DNA of 64,000 nucleotides. Source: Brachycybe producta (taxonomy: Eukaryota; Arthropoda; Diplopoda; Playtdesmida; Andrognathidae). Both the position numbers and the translations under genes were made by a program. Of the stretch, positions 43,451 to 52,849 are shown one piece after another (within the stretch, counting starts at the first letter, position 1; each line of letters begins with the position of its first letter). The DNA is taken from contig JAUPFP010000001.1 in NCBI GenBank assembly GCA_036925085.1, forward strand, positions 14,056,354 through 14,120,353, in the 5' to 3' direction. The notes below the pieces were generated by a model. The model did no database searches. It had not been told where the DNA came from and saw only the letters and a program-made list of their open reading frames with translations.

Positions 43451-44823
43451 ATGCTTGAAAACTCAGGTGCCCGGCAAAGCCGGCGGAGTAAAGAAGAAGC
43501 GTACCTTCGGGCAGTCTCCAGATATGTGGGTATCCTACATGAAGCAGGGGTGCCTCTGGCTAGGTCTGCGGACCCAGAAATTACCCAGTGGGTATTTCAG
43601 GAGCCAAGCCTCACACTGGAAGCTGCGCTTGCCTGGCTGGAAAGCTGGGTGGCACCTTTCTTCCCTGATGAGGGGGAGGAAGGTCCGAACGGTACGGGCA
43701 TTACGAGGGCTTCGAACGTTGGTGCGCCCATGCTGTTGCCCAGGCCTGGTGAGTCTCCTGGAGTGCAGACTGGAAGCCAAACCACTGAGCATCCGGTACG
43801 ACCGTCCCCTGTGGACGGGAGGACGGATGAGGCTCAGAAGTAATGTCGGGCAACGACGGTTGCCCATTCCAGAATTATAGAGCCGTGCATACTTGCGTAG
43901 GGCACCGCGTGTTCTGGTGTCGATGGATGGTCGGCTGGTTGAGTCGATCGTCGACACCGGGGTCGAAGTATCGGTCATGAGCATGTCGGTGGCCCGGGAA
44001 ATAGAGTTACCGGTGCAGGAGGTTAGCCTCCCCTCATTCCTGACGGGCATGAGCGGGTACTCCATCAAGATAGAAGGAGTCATGTACATGGACATGTCAA
44101 TCCACGGACAGTCCTTCCATACCCATCTTCTCCTCATTGAGGGTGAAGGGGAAGCCGTAATAGGAGTTGACCTGGCTTCCCGGTTTGGGTTAATGTTGGA
44201 CGTCGTGAGCCGGAAAGTGTATTTCCGGGAAGACATCTGGAATGCACATCCAGATGCTCTTCATGCCGCACTGGCCGTTCAGGCTTTGCAGGGTACTTCG
44301 GTACAACTTCCGAACTCGGTGGTGGAGGCGTTGGCGAGGCTTCACGACTCTGTGGAGCCTCTGCTACTCCCTCCTTTCGGGTTCCCGGAAGGTATGCCTG
44401 CGGAGCCTGAAAAGGCGGATGGGTGGGTTGACATTGTCACCCATGCTCACCGAGACCAGTTCTCCAATTAGGAGCGGGGAAGTTTGTTCCCTGCGACTGT
44501 TGGAGAACGTATGGCTATCAGCTCATGAGCGGAAGGTAGTTTCCGTGAGCTTGATAGAGCATGCTGGCCCTGGACAGCTGCTTCTCGTTGAGCCCCATCG
44601 TAAAGCCTTAGGTGGTCGTGGTCTGTTGGCAGTGGCAGGAATTGCCAAAGCCACAGAGGAAGGCTCTTACGACATTTGGCTTGAGAACGTCGCCGACGTA
44701 CCCATTGCCCTGGAGACAGGGAAGGGTGTGGCGACAGCTCAAGCTGTGGAGGCAGCCCTAGTGGTGGGACTGGACGATCCATTTAAGTTGAGAGGGGGAG
44801 ACCCCACTCATGGAGATGGTTGA
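43451..44823 (+). pseudogene. pro: Element B protease and linker (frameshifted)
   Basis: A short frame, 43451-43843, encodes a helical part after Gag (ITQWVFQEPSLTLEAALAWL). Frame 43893-44471 is a complete-looking retropepsin: VESIVDTGVEVSVMSMSVA with catalytic D-T-G, a flap region, and AVIGVDLASRFGLMLDV as the C-terminal motif. After a stop at 44469 the sequence continues in another frame (44475-44823) as the usual linker, with HAGPGQLLLVEP and LENVADVPIALETG. The protease cleaves Gag and Pol. Confidence 0.75.
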
Positions 44824-44839
44824 CCAGGGGGGCTTCCGC

Positions 44840-46298
44840 CTAAGTTGAGAGGGGCAACCAAGAAAGGTCGCCGGGTCCTCAATGCGAAAGTTAGACCCAC
44901 TCTCAAAAAGTGCCTTAAAATCGGACCTAGAAGCCTGAGGAGGCGGCACAGCTTCAGGAGTTCTTGCTGGAACGCCGTGATCATTTTGCGTTCGATTATA
45001 CAGAGCTGGGGGAAACCCCGCTCGTCGAACACACTATTGATACTGGTGGGTTACCTCCGGTGCGTGAAGGATTGCGAAGAACCGCTCCGGCGGCTCGTGC
45101 AATCGAGAGAGAAAAGGTAGCGAAGATGTTGGATGCAGGGGTAATCCAACCTTCGCATAGTCCTTACACGAGCCCTATCTTGCTTGTTCGCAAGAAGGAT
45201 GGTGGCTTTCGTTTTTGTGTGGACTATCGGCGACTGAATGCCCAAACTAAGGCGGATCAGTACCCGTTACCTCGCATCGCTGATGCCCTCGAATCACTTG
45301 CTGGAGCGAAGTATTTCGCAACCTTAGACCTTGCTAGTGGTTACTGGCAGGTCAGGATGGCAGAGCAAGACATTGAGAAGACAGCATTCATTTGCTCTCA
45401 AGGTCTATTTGAGTTTCGAAAAATGGCTTTCGGACTCTGCAATGCTCCTGCCACTATGCAAAGAGCGTTAGACCTCTTGTTGGCGGGACACAAGTGGGAG
45501 AGCTGCTTGGTGTACCTAGACGATATTATCGTCTTTGGGAGCACCTTTGAGCAGTTTCTCGAACGCTTGAGTACTGTCCTGAGACTGTTACGAAGGGCGG
45601 AGCTGAAACTCCAGCCGAAGAAATGTTTCTTCGGTTTTGACAAAGTCAAGTATCTCGGTCACATTGTCAGTGCCGGGGGAGTTGCTCCGGACCCGGGACT
45701 CGTAAGAGCAGTCGAAGAGTTCGATGTCCCTACAACGGTGACCGCCGCCCGAAGTTTTCTTGGACTCGCCGGCTACTACCGTAGGTTCATCAAGAACTTC
45801 GCCAAGATCGCAAGACCACTGCATGATCTGACCAGGAAGGATGCGTCCTTTGACTGGTCGGAGCAGTGTGGTCTAGCGTTCGAACGGTTAAAGGCAGTTT
45901 TAACCGAAGCACCGGTGCTCACCATGTATGATCCACGTGGTGAGGTGTTAATTCACACCGATGCTAGTGGGTACATTCTAGGTGTCGTAGTATACCAGAA
46001 GTTACCCGAGGACAAGGCTCCTCGGGTTCTGGCCTACGCTAGCCGTCTCATGAAGGGACCGGAAACACAGTATAGTGTCACCGAGCAGGAATGCTTGGCG
46101 ATCATGTTTGCCGTGGGTAAATTCCCACCTTACATCTTTAACCGGGACTTTGTGATCGTAACAGATCACCATGCGCTCTGTCATTTGCAGACTGCCAAAA
46201 ACCTGCAAGGCAGGTTGGGGCGTTGGCAAATGCAGTTGCAGGAGTACCGGTATAAGATTCAGTTCAAGAAGGGGAAACTTCACGAGGATGCTGACTGA
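44840..46298 (+). CDS. pol: Element B reverse transcriptase-RNase H
   Basis: The frame is open from 44964 for 444 codons, and related sequence starts some 100 bp upstream. Residues 70-91 carry the N-terminal palm motif SPILLVRKKDGGFRFCVDYR. Catalytic FATLDLASGYWQV lies at about 118-130 and YLDDI at 184-188. The connection (SFLGLAGYYRRFIKNFAKIA) leads to RNase H with HTDASGYILG, TEQECLAI and VIVTDHHAL, giving the acidic set. The frame ends at TGA 46296-46298 inside the conserved HEDAD motif that should read on into integrase, so a deletion of about two bases separates this ORF from the next. All catalytic residues seen are intact. Confidence 0.9.
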
Positions 46299-46309
46299 GT
46301 CGGTATCCG

Positions 46310-48841
46310 GTGAATGAAGTTGTTGATCCTTCTTTGCCTGAACACGTCAAGGCCGACGTGGGTGAGGTCATTTACCGGATCCTGTCTGAGGTGGATTGGG
46401 TAATGGAGCAGGCCAACGACAGTTGGTGCTCCAAGGTGAAGCGTCAGCTCTCCACCGACCCCGACTCGAACTTAAGGTTCAAGTTAGTGGTGGCAGACAA
46501 ATTGTTGTATGCCATCAAATCCATTCAAGATCCTACGAGAACTGTGTTGGTTGTGCCGAGGTCGTGTCAAGCCTTCTGCTTGCGGAAGTTGCACGATAGC
46601 TCTGAAGCTGGTCACTTCGGAGTGTACAAGACCTACCAACGGTTGCGTACTCGTTTCTACTGGTTAGGTATGAAACGTGACACGGTGGAGTATGTTAAGT
46701 CATGCTTAGTGTGTCAGAGAGTACGACAGTTCGCAAGAGCTCAAGGATTCTTGCAACCCATAGTTCCTGAGTACCCGGTTCATGCCTGGAGAATGGACTT
46801 CGTTGGGCCTTTTACCGTGTCCGTGGGTGGAGTCACCTATGTATTGATCATGATGGATTACTTCACCCGGTACGGCGTGGCAAAGGCAGTACGAAGGGCT
46901 ACGGCCGCTTGTGTTGTCAAGTTTCTGAAAGATGAGATCTTGTCGGTGTATGGCACTCTGACTACTCTCATCTCGGATCGTGGATCCCAGTTCTGTAGCA
47001 AGATTTTGCGAAAGTTCCGGGAGCGCTATAATATAGCGCAGCACTTCACGACGGCGTACCATCCGCAAGCTAATGGGCTTACGGAGCGTACGAACAAAAC
47101 CGTGATGGAAACCATCAAACGTTACCTTGATCCCCTCAAGGACCAACGTGATCGGTGGGAGAAATTGCGGCCCGCCGTGTGGGCCTACTACACTGCGGTG
47201 CAGGAGAGCACGGAAGTGTCTCCGTACCAATTGTTGTTTGGTCGTGAGCCTAGGTTGGGGATTGACAATTTCCTTCCTAACGGTCTCGTCCGCGACTTGC
47301 CCGACCAGCAAGCCGTGGAGGAGCGTGCTCGTCAAAATTTGGCGGCAGCTCAAGCCAGACAAAAGAGCCGGTATGACGCCGGCCAGGTGGAGCCACCCCG
47401 GTACCAGCCAGGTAATAAGGTCTGGATAAGGGATATGGCTGGGAAGCTCGGTCAAGCCAAGAAGTGGAATTTCGCTTACAAGGCTGAACTGGGTACGGTG
47501 GTCCGGCAGGTTTCCGACCTGGTCTACGAGATAGAATTCGTAGATGTGTATGGTCGGAAGGTGCGGGACCGGTTTCATGTGGATAACTTGAAGCCGTACG
47601 CTCCCACATGTGGGGTTCGTGAGGAAGATGGCCTAGGTGGCTCTGAAACCTCATCGAACTCTGAAGGGTCCAGTGATGCTGAGTCTGGGTCAGCTGGAAG
47701 TGAGAGGAGAGATGATGTCCCTCCAGGACCTTCTGGCCAGCCTAGCTTGGTGGTGGAGTCAACTGACTCTGAGGCAGAGGAAGCACCTCGGCCCCGGTAT
47801 TACCTCCGTCCGAGGAAACCAAGGGCTTTTGAGGTTCTGCAAGCTTCCTCTGAAGCTCCAATAGGCACCAGGGTGGTGCAGAGACTGTGGAAGTCCCTGT
47901 CCTGGTGGGAGAGAGCAGGTCATTCCCTGCTTTGGGATGATGACCTGAATTGGGGAAATAAGGATTGGGAGCGCAGTGACCCCTGGACTGGGCTCTGCCT
48001 GTCTGTCACGGACAGATGGCGGTTGTCCAGGGGGAGCTGGGTGGAGAAATCCACAATTCCCAACTGCAAACTCAAAGAGGAGTCTGCAGAAGTGATTCCC
48101 CCTAAAGATCTCTCTCCTGAGTCTTTCCATAGAGATTCATGCCGTGTATCTGCCCCTAAAAAGGCAGACGACGGTAGAATCTCTATGGTAACAGCAATGG
48201 AGGCGACTAGTAATGTTTTAGCCACCAAGCAGCCGCTGTTAGCCATTCCGTTGGAGAAATTAGCGGCTAAACGCCATCTTGTTTTGAAATTGAAACGAAG
48301 ACGGACGTTTGCCGCTATTTTACAAAGAAAAAACAAATTTCACCGTCGGAAAAGCAAAGATTCAGGACGATTGGATGCTAAAAAGCATAAAGTAAGTCCC
48401 CAAAGGGGAATTTCCTTCTCCTACCCGATGGCAGTATTGTTTTATTGCTTTTGGGTGTGTCAAGCGGTCATTGACCGCTTTAACACGTGGTTTTGGTGGA
48501 GGCATCACCGTAACAATTTTGACGGTGATACTACCGCCGATGGGGCCGTGAAGAACACGGTGTTTTGCCGCCCGAACGCCGTGGGACTTGGTGGAGACCA
48601 AGTTCTACGAAGTTTGGACGGTGAAAAGGTGTTTTTGCACGGTTCTGTCCGGGAAAGCACCGTGGAGAACGGTTTCGACCGTAAACCACGGTGTTCTAAC
48701 GGACGGAAAGTGGTTTTTCACGGTAGTGGTCCGTGTAAACCACTCCCCAAGCAACCTGAATTGTCGGTGCCAGGTTTGGACGGTCCAAGCAACTGTTTGG
48801 CCGATTCCGACCGTGCGAATCCCGTGAAGCACGGTTTTTAA
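46310..48841 (+). CDS. int: Element B integrase with a 400-residue C-terminal extension
   Basis: An open frame of 843 codons starts within the reverse transcriptase/integrase junction (first codon GTG; no true start is expected because it is the continuation of pol). The zinc domain has H95, H102, C132, C135. The catalytic core has D163 (WRMDFVGPF), D223 (LISDRGSQF) and E259 (GLTERTNK). A basic C-terminal domain ends near residue 430 (FHVDNLKPY). Beyond it lie a Ser/Glu/Asp-rich segment and YYLRPRKPRAF near 500, then about 340 residues unlike known Gypsy proteins. That part has a strongly basic stretch (653-697), a predicted membrane segment at about 703-722 (YPMAVLFYCFWVCQAVI) and a tail encoded by CGGT-rich repeats. 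The extension has no assigned role. Confidence 0.85.
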   Translation: MNEVVDPSLPEHVKADVGEVIYRILSEVDWVMEQANDSWCSKVKRQLSTDPDSNLRFKLVVADKLLYAIKSIQDPTRTVLVVPRSCQAFCLRKLHDSSEAGHFGVYKTYQRLRTRFYWLGMKRDTVEYVKSCLVCQRVRQFARAQGFLQPIVPEYPVHAWRMDFVGPFTVSVGGVTYVLIMMDYFTRYGVAKAVRRATAACVVKFLKDEILSVYGTLTTLISDRGSQFCSKILRKFRERYNIAQHFTTAYHPQANGLTERTNKTVMETIKRYLDPLKDQRDRWEKLRPAVWAYYTAVQESTEVSPYQLLFGREPRLGIDNFLPNGLVRDLPDQQAVEERARQNLAAAQARQKSRYDAGQVEPPRYQPGNKVWIRDMAGKLGQAKKWNFAYKAELGTVVRQVSDLVYEIEFVDVYGRKVRDRFHVDNLKPYAPTCGVREEDGLGGSETSSNSEGSSDAESGSAGSERRDDVPPGPSGQPSLVVESTDSEAEEAPRPRYYLRPRKPRAFEVLQASSEAPIGTRVVQRLWKSLSWWERAGHSLLWDDDLNWGNKDWERSDPWTGLCLSVTDRWRLSRGSWVEKSTIPNCKLKEESAEVIPPKDLSPESFHRDSCRVSAPKKADDGRISMVTAMEATSNVLATKQPLLAIPLEKLAAKRHLVLKLKRRRTFAAILQRKNKFHRRKSKDSGRLDAKKHKVSPQRGISFSYPMAVLFYCFWVCQAVIDRFNTWFWWRHHRNNFDGDTTADGAVKNTVFCRPNAVGLGGDQVLRSLDGEKVFLHGSVRESTVENGFDRKPRCSNGRKVVFHGSGPCKPLPKQPELSVPGLDGPSNCLADSDRANPVKHGF

Positions 48842-49060
48842 AGTGGGAATCACCGCATAAGATACCGAACATGGAATTACGGGTTTTGGTCCGACCAAAA
48901 ATGTTTTTGGCCGGTTCCGACCGTGCGATTACCGTGGGGGATGGCTTTGGCCGTAGACCACGGTGCCTGCCCGGCCGGAAAACATTTTTTCGCGGTTTTG
49001 CACCGTGGAAAATGTTTCCTACCGTAATAGGTCAAATTCTTACCGTATTTTTTGATCTTT
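48500..49060 (+). repeat. Second CGGT-rich hairpin region of element B
   Basis: Words CACGGT, GACCGT, CCGTGG and GGTTC-GACCGT recur and pair locally (for example ACGGTTTCGACCGT near 48670, and the related GCCGGTTCCGACCGTGC at 48910). The vocabulary is that of the leader array but the spacing is irregular. The left part overlaps the end of the 843-codon frame and the right part leads to the splice acceptor at 49065. Confidence 0.55.
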
Positions 49061-49065
49061 TTCAG
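49050..49065 (+). promoter_or_regulatory. Predicted splice acceptor before the third ORF
   Basis: A pyrimidine-rich tract (TTTTTTGATCTTTTTCAG, 49048-49065) ends in CAG, directly before codons GTA GCC ACG in the frame of the third ORF (49066-49311). With the U5 donor at 40667 it would yield a spliced mRNA skipping gag and pol. Confidence 0.5.
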
Positions 49066-51900
49066 GTAGCCACGGCGGAGAAGGAAGAAATTGGCGGGGG
49101 TGGCAGCGGTTCCTCCTTCCTCAGCTCTTTGCATCCGGGTGATGCAGAGCTGTTGGAGTCGGATGCCGCTTGCTCCCCGGATTCTTTGGGTCGGGCCATA
49201 GCCGACTTGGCCGACGGCGGACCTTTGGGTCTGCTATTGGTTGAGGACGCTGTGGTGACCCAGCCGTCCCCTCGGACCCTCTATATTATGGGTCTGTTTG
49301 GGGATGGTTGACACCGCCTCCCACCGTGGGTTCTCCGAGGGCGACCATTAAGTTGGGAGCCATGCAGATCCCGGCGGTTGGTGAGCCGGTGAGGGCCAGC
49401 ACGCCCGTCGAAGAGGTGGCCACCGGTTTGGCGGCTACTTCCTTGGCGAAGTGTGATCTCCGGCGGACCAAAGCCGGCCAGAATTGGCTAGCCTGGCTAA
49501 GGGAAGCAGGGATGCCTCCTTGGGAGGAACCCTGGTCATTGACACGGAGGTGGAGATGGACACCATGGAAGATGATGTGGTGCCCTCCTCCAGGCGGTGG
49601 AGAGGCCAATGGATCCTCTCTTCAGAGGACTCTTCGGAGTCTGAAGGAAGAGGATCAGGCTCCCTGGGTAAACGGTCTGTGACCGGATCCCAGGAGGGTA
49701 CTCCAGCCCGGAAGGGCAGTCCAATTCCGGTCGACCCTGTTGGGGAGACGGAAGCGGTCTGCCTGGAAAGGCAGGACGAAGCCGCAAAGTACCAGACGGC
49801 GTCAGGTGGTTTCCTAGCGTCGGACGGGAAACGCTACTTCGTTGGGGAGTACCCTACCCAGCAGTTCCGTAAGGACGGTTCGAAAACCAAGAAAAAGTCC
49901 GGAGCTGCTAGGTACACTGCCAGGATGAAAGCCCTGGCAGAGAGGGAGGCACAGTTGGAGAGGACGAAGGCTGCCTTGGCGAAGTTTACGCCGGCGGTGG
50001 GTCTTCTCCCTGGGTCGCCAGCTCATCCTGAGGGAGCTGCTGGTGCTGCCTGGCCTGTTGGTCAGCCTCCGGTTTTGGGACCAACCGAAGCGGAGGCTGG
50101 GTGTTCAAGCTGGCAGTCTGCAACTCCCAAGAGGGACCGAAGAGCGGAAAAGAAGGCCAATCAGCTTTCTCCTCCCCCTCCAAGGAAAGTCCCCACCCCT
50201 TCACCCCACCTTTGGCCAGTAATCCGGTGGGAAAGAAGGCTAAGACCTCTCGTGGAGGTCCGGCCGGCTTTCCCAAAAGAAAGTGGAGCCAGGAGGACCG
50301 CTTGCGGTACCACCAGGCACAAGCGGCCAGATGTGCTGCCCTTGTCCTGCGGGACAAGAAGGCTGCACGCCGACGAGAGTTTGAGCTCCAGGCCTCTCAG
50401 TTTCCGCCCCTGCGGGAAGCTGATGCCAGGAATCCACTCAGTACAGGGGAACCTCCCGTCGGAGTTGGTGCCACTCCTATTGCGAGTGCCACCACGGCTG
50501 CTGGCCAACAGCGTATCGCCCAAAGGGGGCGGTACAAGCTGCCAAGGCACCTCACCAGGGTGCGGCAGTTAAACCTGTTGGTGGCAAGGGTCAGCCGACC
50601 CTTGCCCTGGAGAAGAGAAATCTTCCCCGGGATGGAAAGGGACGCTTCGTGGCGACACGAGCATCCTCGACCGTCGGTTCGGCTACGGGAGCTAGTTCAA
50701 AGACTAGTACAGCTTCGGCTAGAACGTATGCGACTAGTAAGTACGGCCAATCGAAGGGGGCTAACCACCCTCCTAAGACTGACCGGCCCACCGGTCAAGA
50801 AAGGGCAAGGGACTGGTGGTGGTGGAAGTATCGGGACGGAGGAGGAGTCCCGACACGGTGCAACCGTGTCGGCCGGGAGCCAACCGCACCATACCCGTCA
50901 GAGTAAGACGGCGCGGATGGATGATAGGTCAATGCGAGACGTTCTCGGTATACCTTCATCCTCCCCGAAGGTGGTGGCGGTACCGAACTTATCAGTCCGG
51001 TTGGTGGAAACTCTCCACCGGGTCAGCTCACCGTTACCTAGCGGTGGGGGCAGCCCGGCGGGAAAAAATGACGTTCCCGCCAAACGTGGTCCCGTGCCTT
51101 CCGTAGGAAGGACACCCTTCTCTCCGAGTCCCGATGACGGGGTCTTTGCGGCCCTAGGACCGGAAGAAAGAGCCAAGTCTCCTGAGCCCGAGGGCAAGGG
51201 TCGACGCTTTGGTGCGGAGCCTCCGTATTCAGAAGGACAGGTCTTTCTGAATAACCGGCTTGGTCTGTGGCAGGACCAGCCGGGAATGGAGGGGTACCAA
51301 TACCACGGATACTATCGTCTGGGGGTGCCACTCCCAGTTCCGTGTACGCCGTCGTTGCCGTCATTTGCCATGCGATATGTGCTGGCATTTGGCAGTACGG
51401 ACTATTCGGTGTTGCTGGTCGTCAACCCGGTAAGGAGGTGCTTTGCTGTTCTAGACGTGGTGGGGACAGGAGCTGGACTAGTACGTATAGCCCAGCTCGC
51501 GGCCCCATACGTCCAGCGTCTCCTTGGCTGCGACTTGGAAGGAATGGTGGGGGAATTTGTCACCCACCCTCTACGAGGTAGCGTGTCCGATCCCGCGGCC
51601 GCCCTCGTAGACCTTCTGACGAGTCGGACTCTTCGTCAGAGTCCGCAGCTTGACACTCTTGCCGTTGAAGCATTTCGACAGCAAGCGGCGTTAAGACTCA
51701 GGGGGACTGATTTTGATCTCGGTCTCGGGTGGAGAAACACCCGGATGTGTTTGTGGTGGATACGTCGGTGGATGTCGGAGTGGATGGTGGCTCCGATGAA
51801 TCCACCACCGAAGAAATCAGTCTGAAACTGAGTGGGGTCATGGGCGCAATCCTTGCTAGCTCGGCTGACCTGATCCCGGGGTGGATCAGGGAAGTTGAGA
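49066..51900 (+). pseudogene. Element B third ORF region, unknown protein (frameshifted)
   Basis: Coding-type sequence continues for 2.8 kb in shifting frames: 49066-49311, 49308-49490, 49484-50170, 50101-50550, about 50550-50820, 50820-51715 and 51729-51900. The N-terminal part is Glu/Ser/Pro rich, and then a block FLASDGKRYFVGEYPTQQF is followed by a short coiled coil (ALAEREAQLERTKAAL). The middle is basic, Lys/Gln/Ser/Thr rich. The C-terminal 51200-51670 part looks globular, with YSVLLVVNPVRRCFAVLDVV and GEFVTHPLRG. That block faintly recalls the core of a Ulp1-type cysteine protease, but the His and Cys positions are not catalytic residues. No envelope features (signal peptide, furin site) were seen. 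Frame runs directly into the 3' LTR. Function unknown. Confidence 0.6.
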
Positions 51901-51904
51901 GGAT

Positions 51905-52691
51905 TGTGACGACCCAGTTCTGCTCCTTTTGGAGCAGAACTAAATTCCTATGTCGTCTGCTAGGCACTTGTAAATTGGTTGCCAGGCAGACGACAAAATG
52001 GCCAGCAAGGGTCCCTGTCCTCCCCCAGGTGGAGCAGCCTGGGGGTGATATATATGGCGGTGGCCATTGTATCTGGACAGTGGAGTGAAACCCTTTCATG
52101 CAGATGCATGTATTATGGAGTGCTCTCATCAATCAGCAGGTGGCCAAGATGGCCACCATTCATCTATTGTTTTGCATTGTGTGAGGAGGTGAATGACCTC
52201 TCTTCGTCCTGGCTTAATTAGCCAGGAGAATCTTCTTCTATTGCATCTCTTTAATAAGTGAGTGTTTTATCATTTATTCTTGTAGAATAAATTACATTTA
52301 TTATTTTCACTCAACCACTGGTGTCCGTGTCTTTTATTCTATTGAATAACTGGGGAAGTTACCGCGGGGAGGGTGGGGGTTCCGTGTGGGGAAACGCCGT
52401 CACCATCACCGTCCTGTTCCATCATGTTTTCCGGCATGTCGGCCAGTGCTTCGCGCGCGGTTTGTCCACGGTAAGATCCATCGGGGGATTTACCGTGGAT
52501 TCCTCGTCTTGTTCGGCAGTCATTCATCCGTCGACTTGCGGTGGGGAGGATCCTTCGATCGGCATTACCCGTGGCATGGATGGGTGCAAGAGGGCTGGCC
52601 TGCGCTTCGACCCGTCCCAAGGACAGTCATCCTGCGGTAAGTAAGCGAAATTTACCGTAGGTCATTGTAGCAACCAAGTCGGGTTGTTACA
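51905..52691 (+). repeat. 3' LTR of element B
   Basis: 787 bp, matching 39932-40721 with about two dozen substitutions and three small indels (including a 3-bp GAG deletion near 52590). The splice donor GTAAGT is at 52637-52642. The purine-rich GGGAAGTTGAGAGGAT just before it may be the polypurine tract. Confidence 0.9.
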
Positions 52692-52849
52692 ATACTTATT
52701 TTTCCGCGCATTTTTGTGTTTTAGTCTGACCCCAATTCAGTTCATTTATAAGGTTGCACCAAAGATAATTAAATCTTATTTGGTATCTTATAAGCGGAGT
52801 CATTTATGCCATAAAGAACCCCACGACCAAAACCCTGTTCCACCCAACA

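Larger units (their letters stand above)
39932..52691 (+). mobile_element. Ty3/Gypsy retrotransposon, element B (12.8 kb, both LTRs)
   Basis: The two LTRs, 790 and 787 bp, differ at roughly two dozen positions (about 3 percent by eye), so the insertion is fairly recent. The order is LTR, primer site, hairpin leader, gag, protease, reverse transcriptase-RNase H, integrase with extension, hairpin-rich spacer, third ORF region, LTR. Flanking bases are ATAT (39928-39931) and ATAC (52692-52695), one mismatch from the 4-bp duplication that solo members of the family show. The length is more than twice a usual Gypsy element because of the leader, the integrase extension and the third ORF. Several stops and frameshifts make this copy non-autonomous. 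Confidence 0.9.

Noticed and set aside
43535..44236. 233-codon antisense frame opposite the protease
   Set aside because: Mirror of the retropepsin frame; no motif of its own.
46706..47578. 290-codon antisense frame opposite integrase
   Set aside because: Shadow of a strongly conserved integrase; composition mirrors the sense codons.
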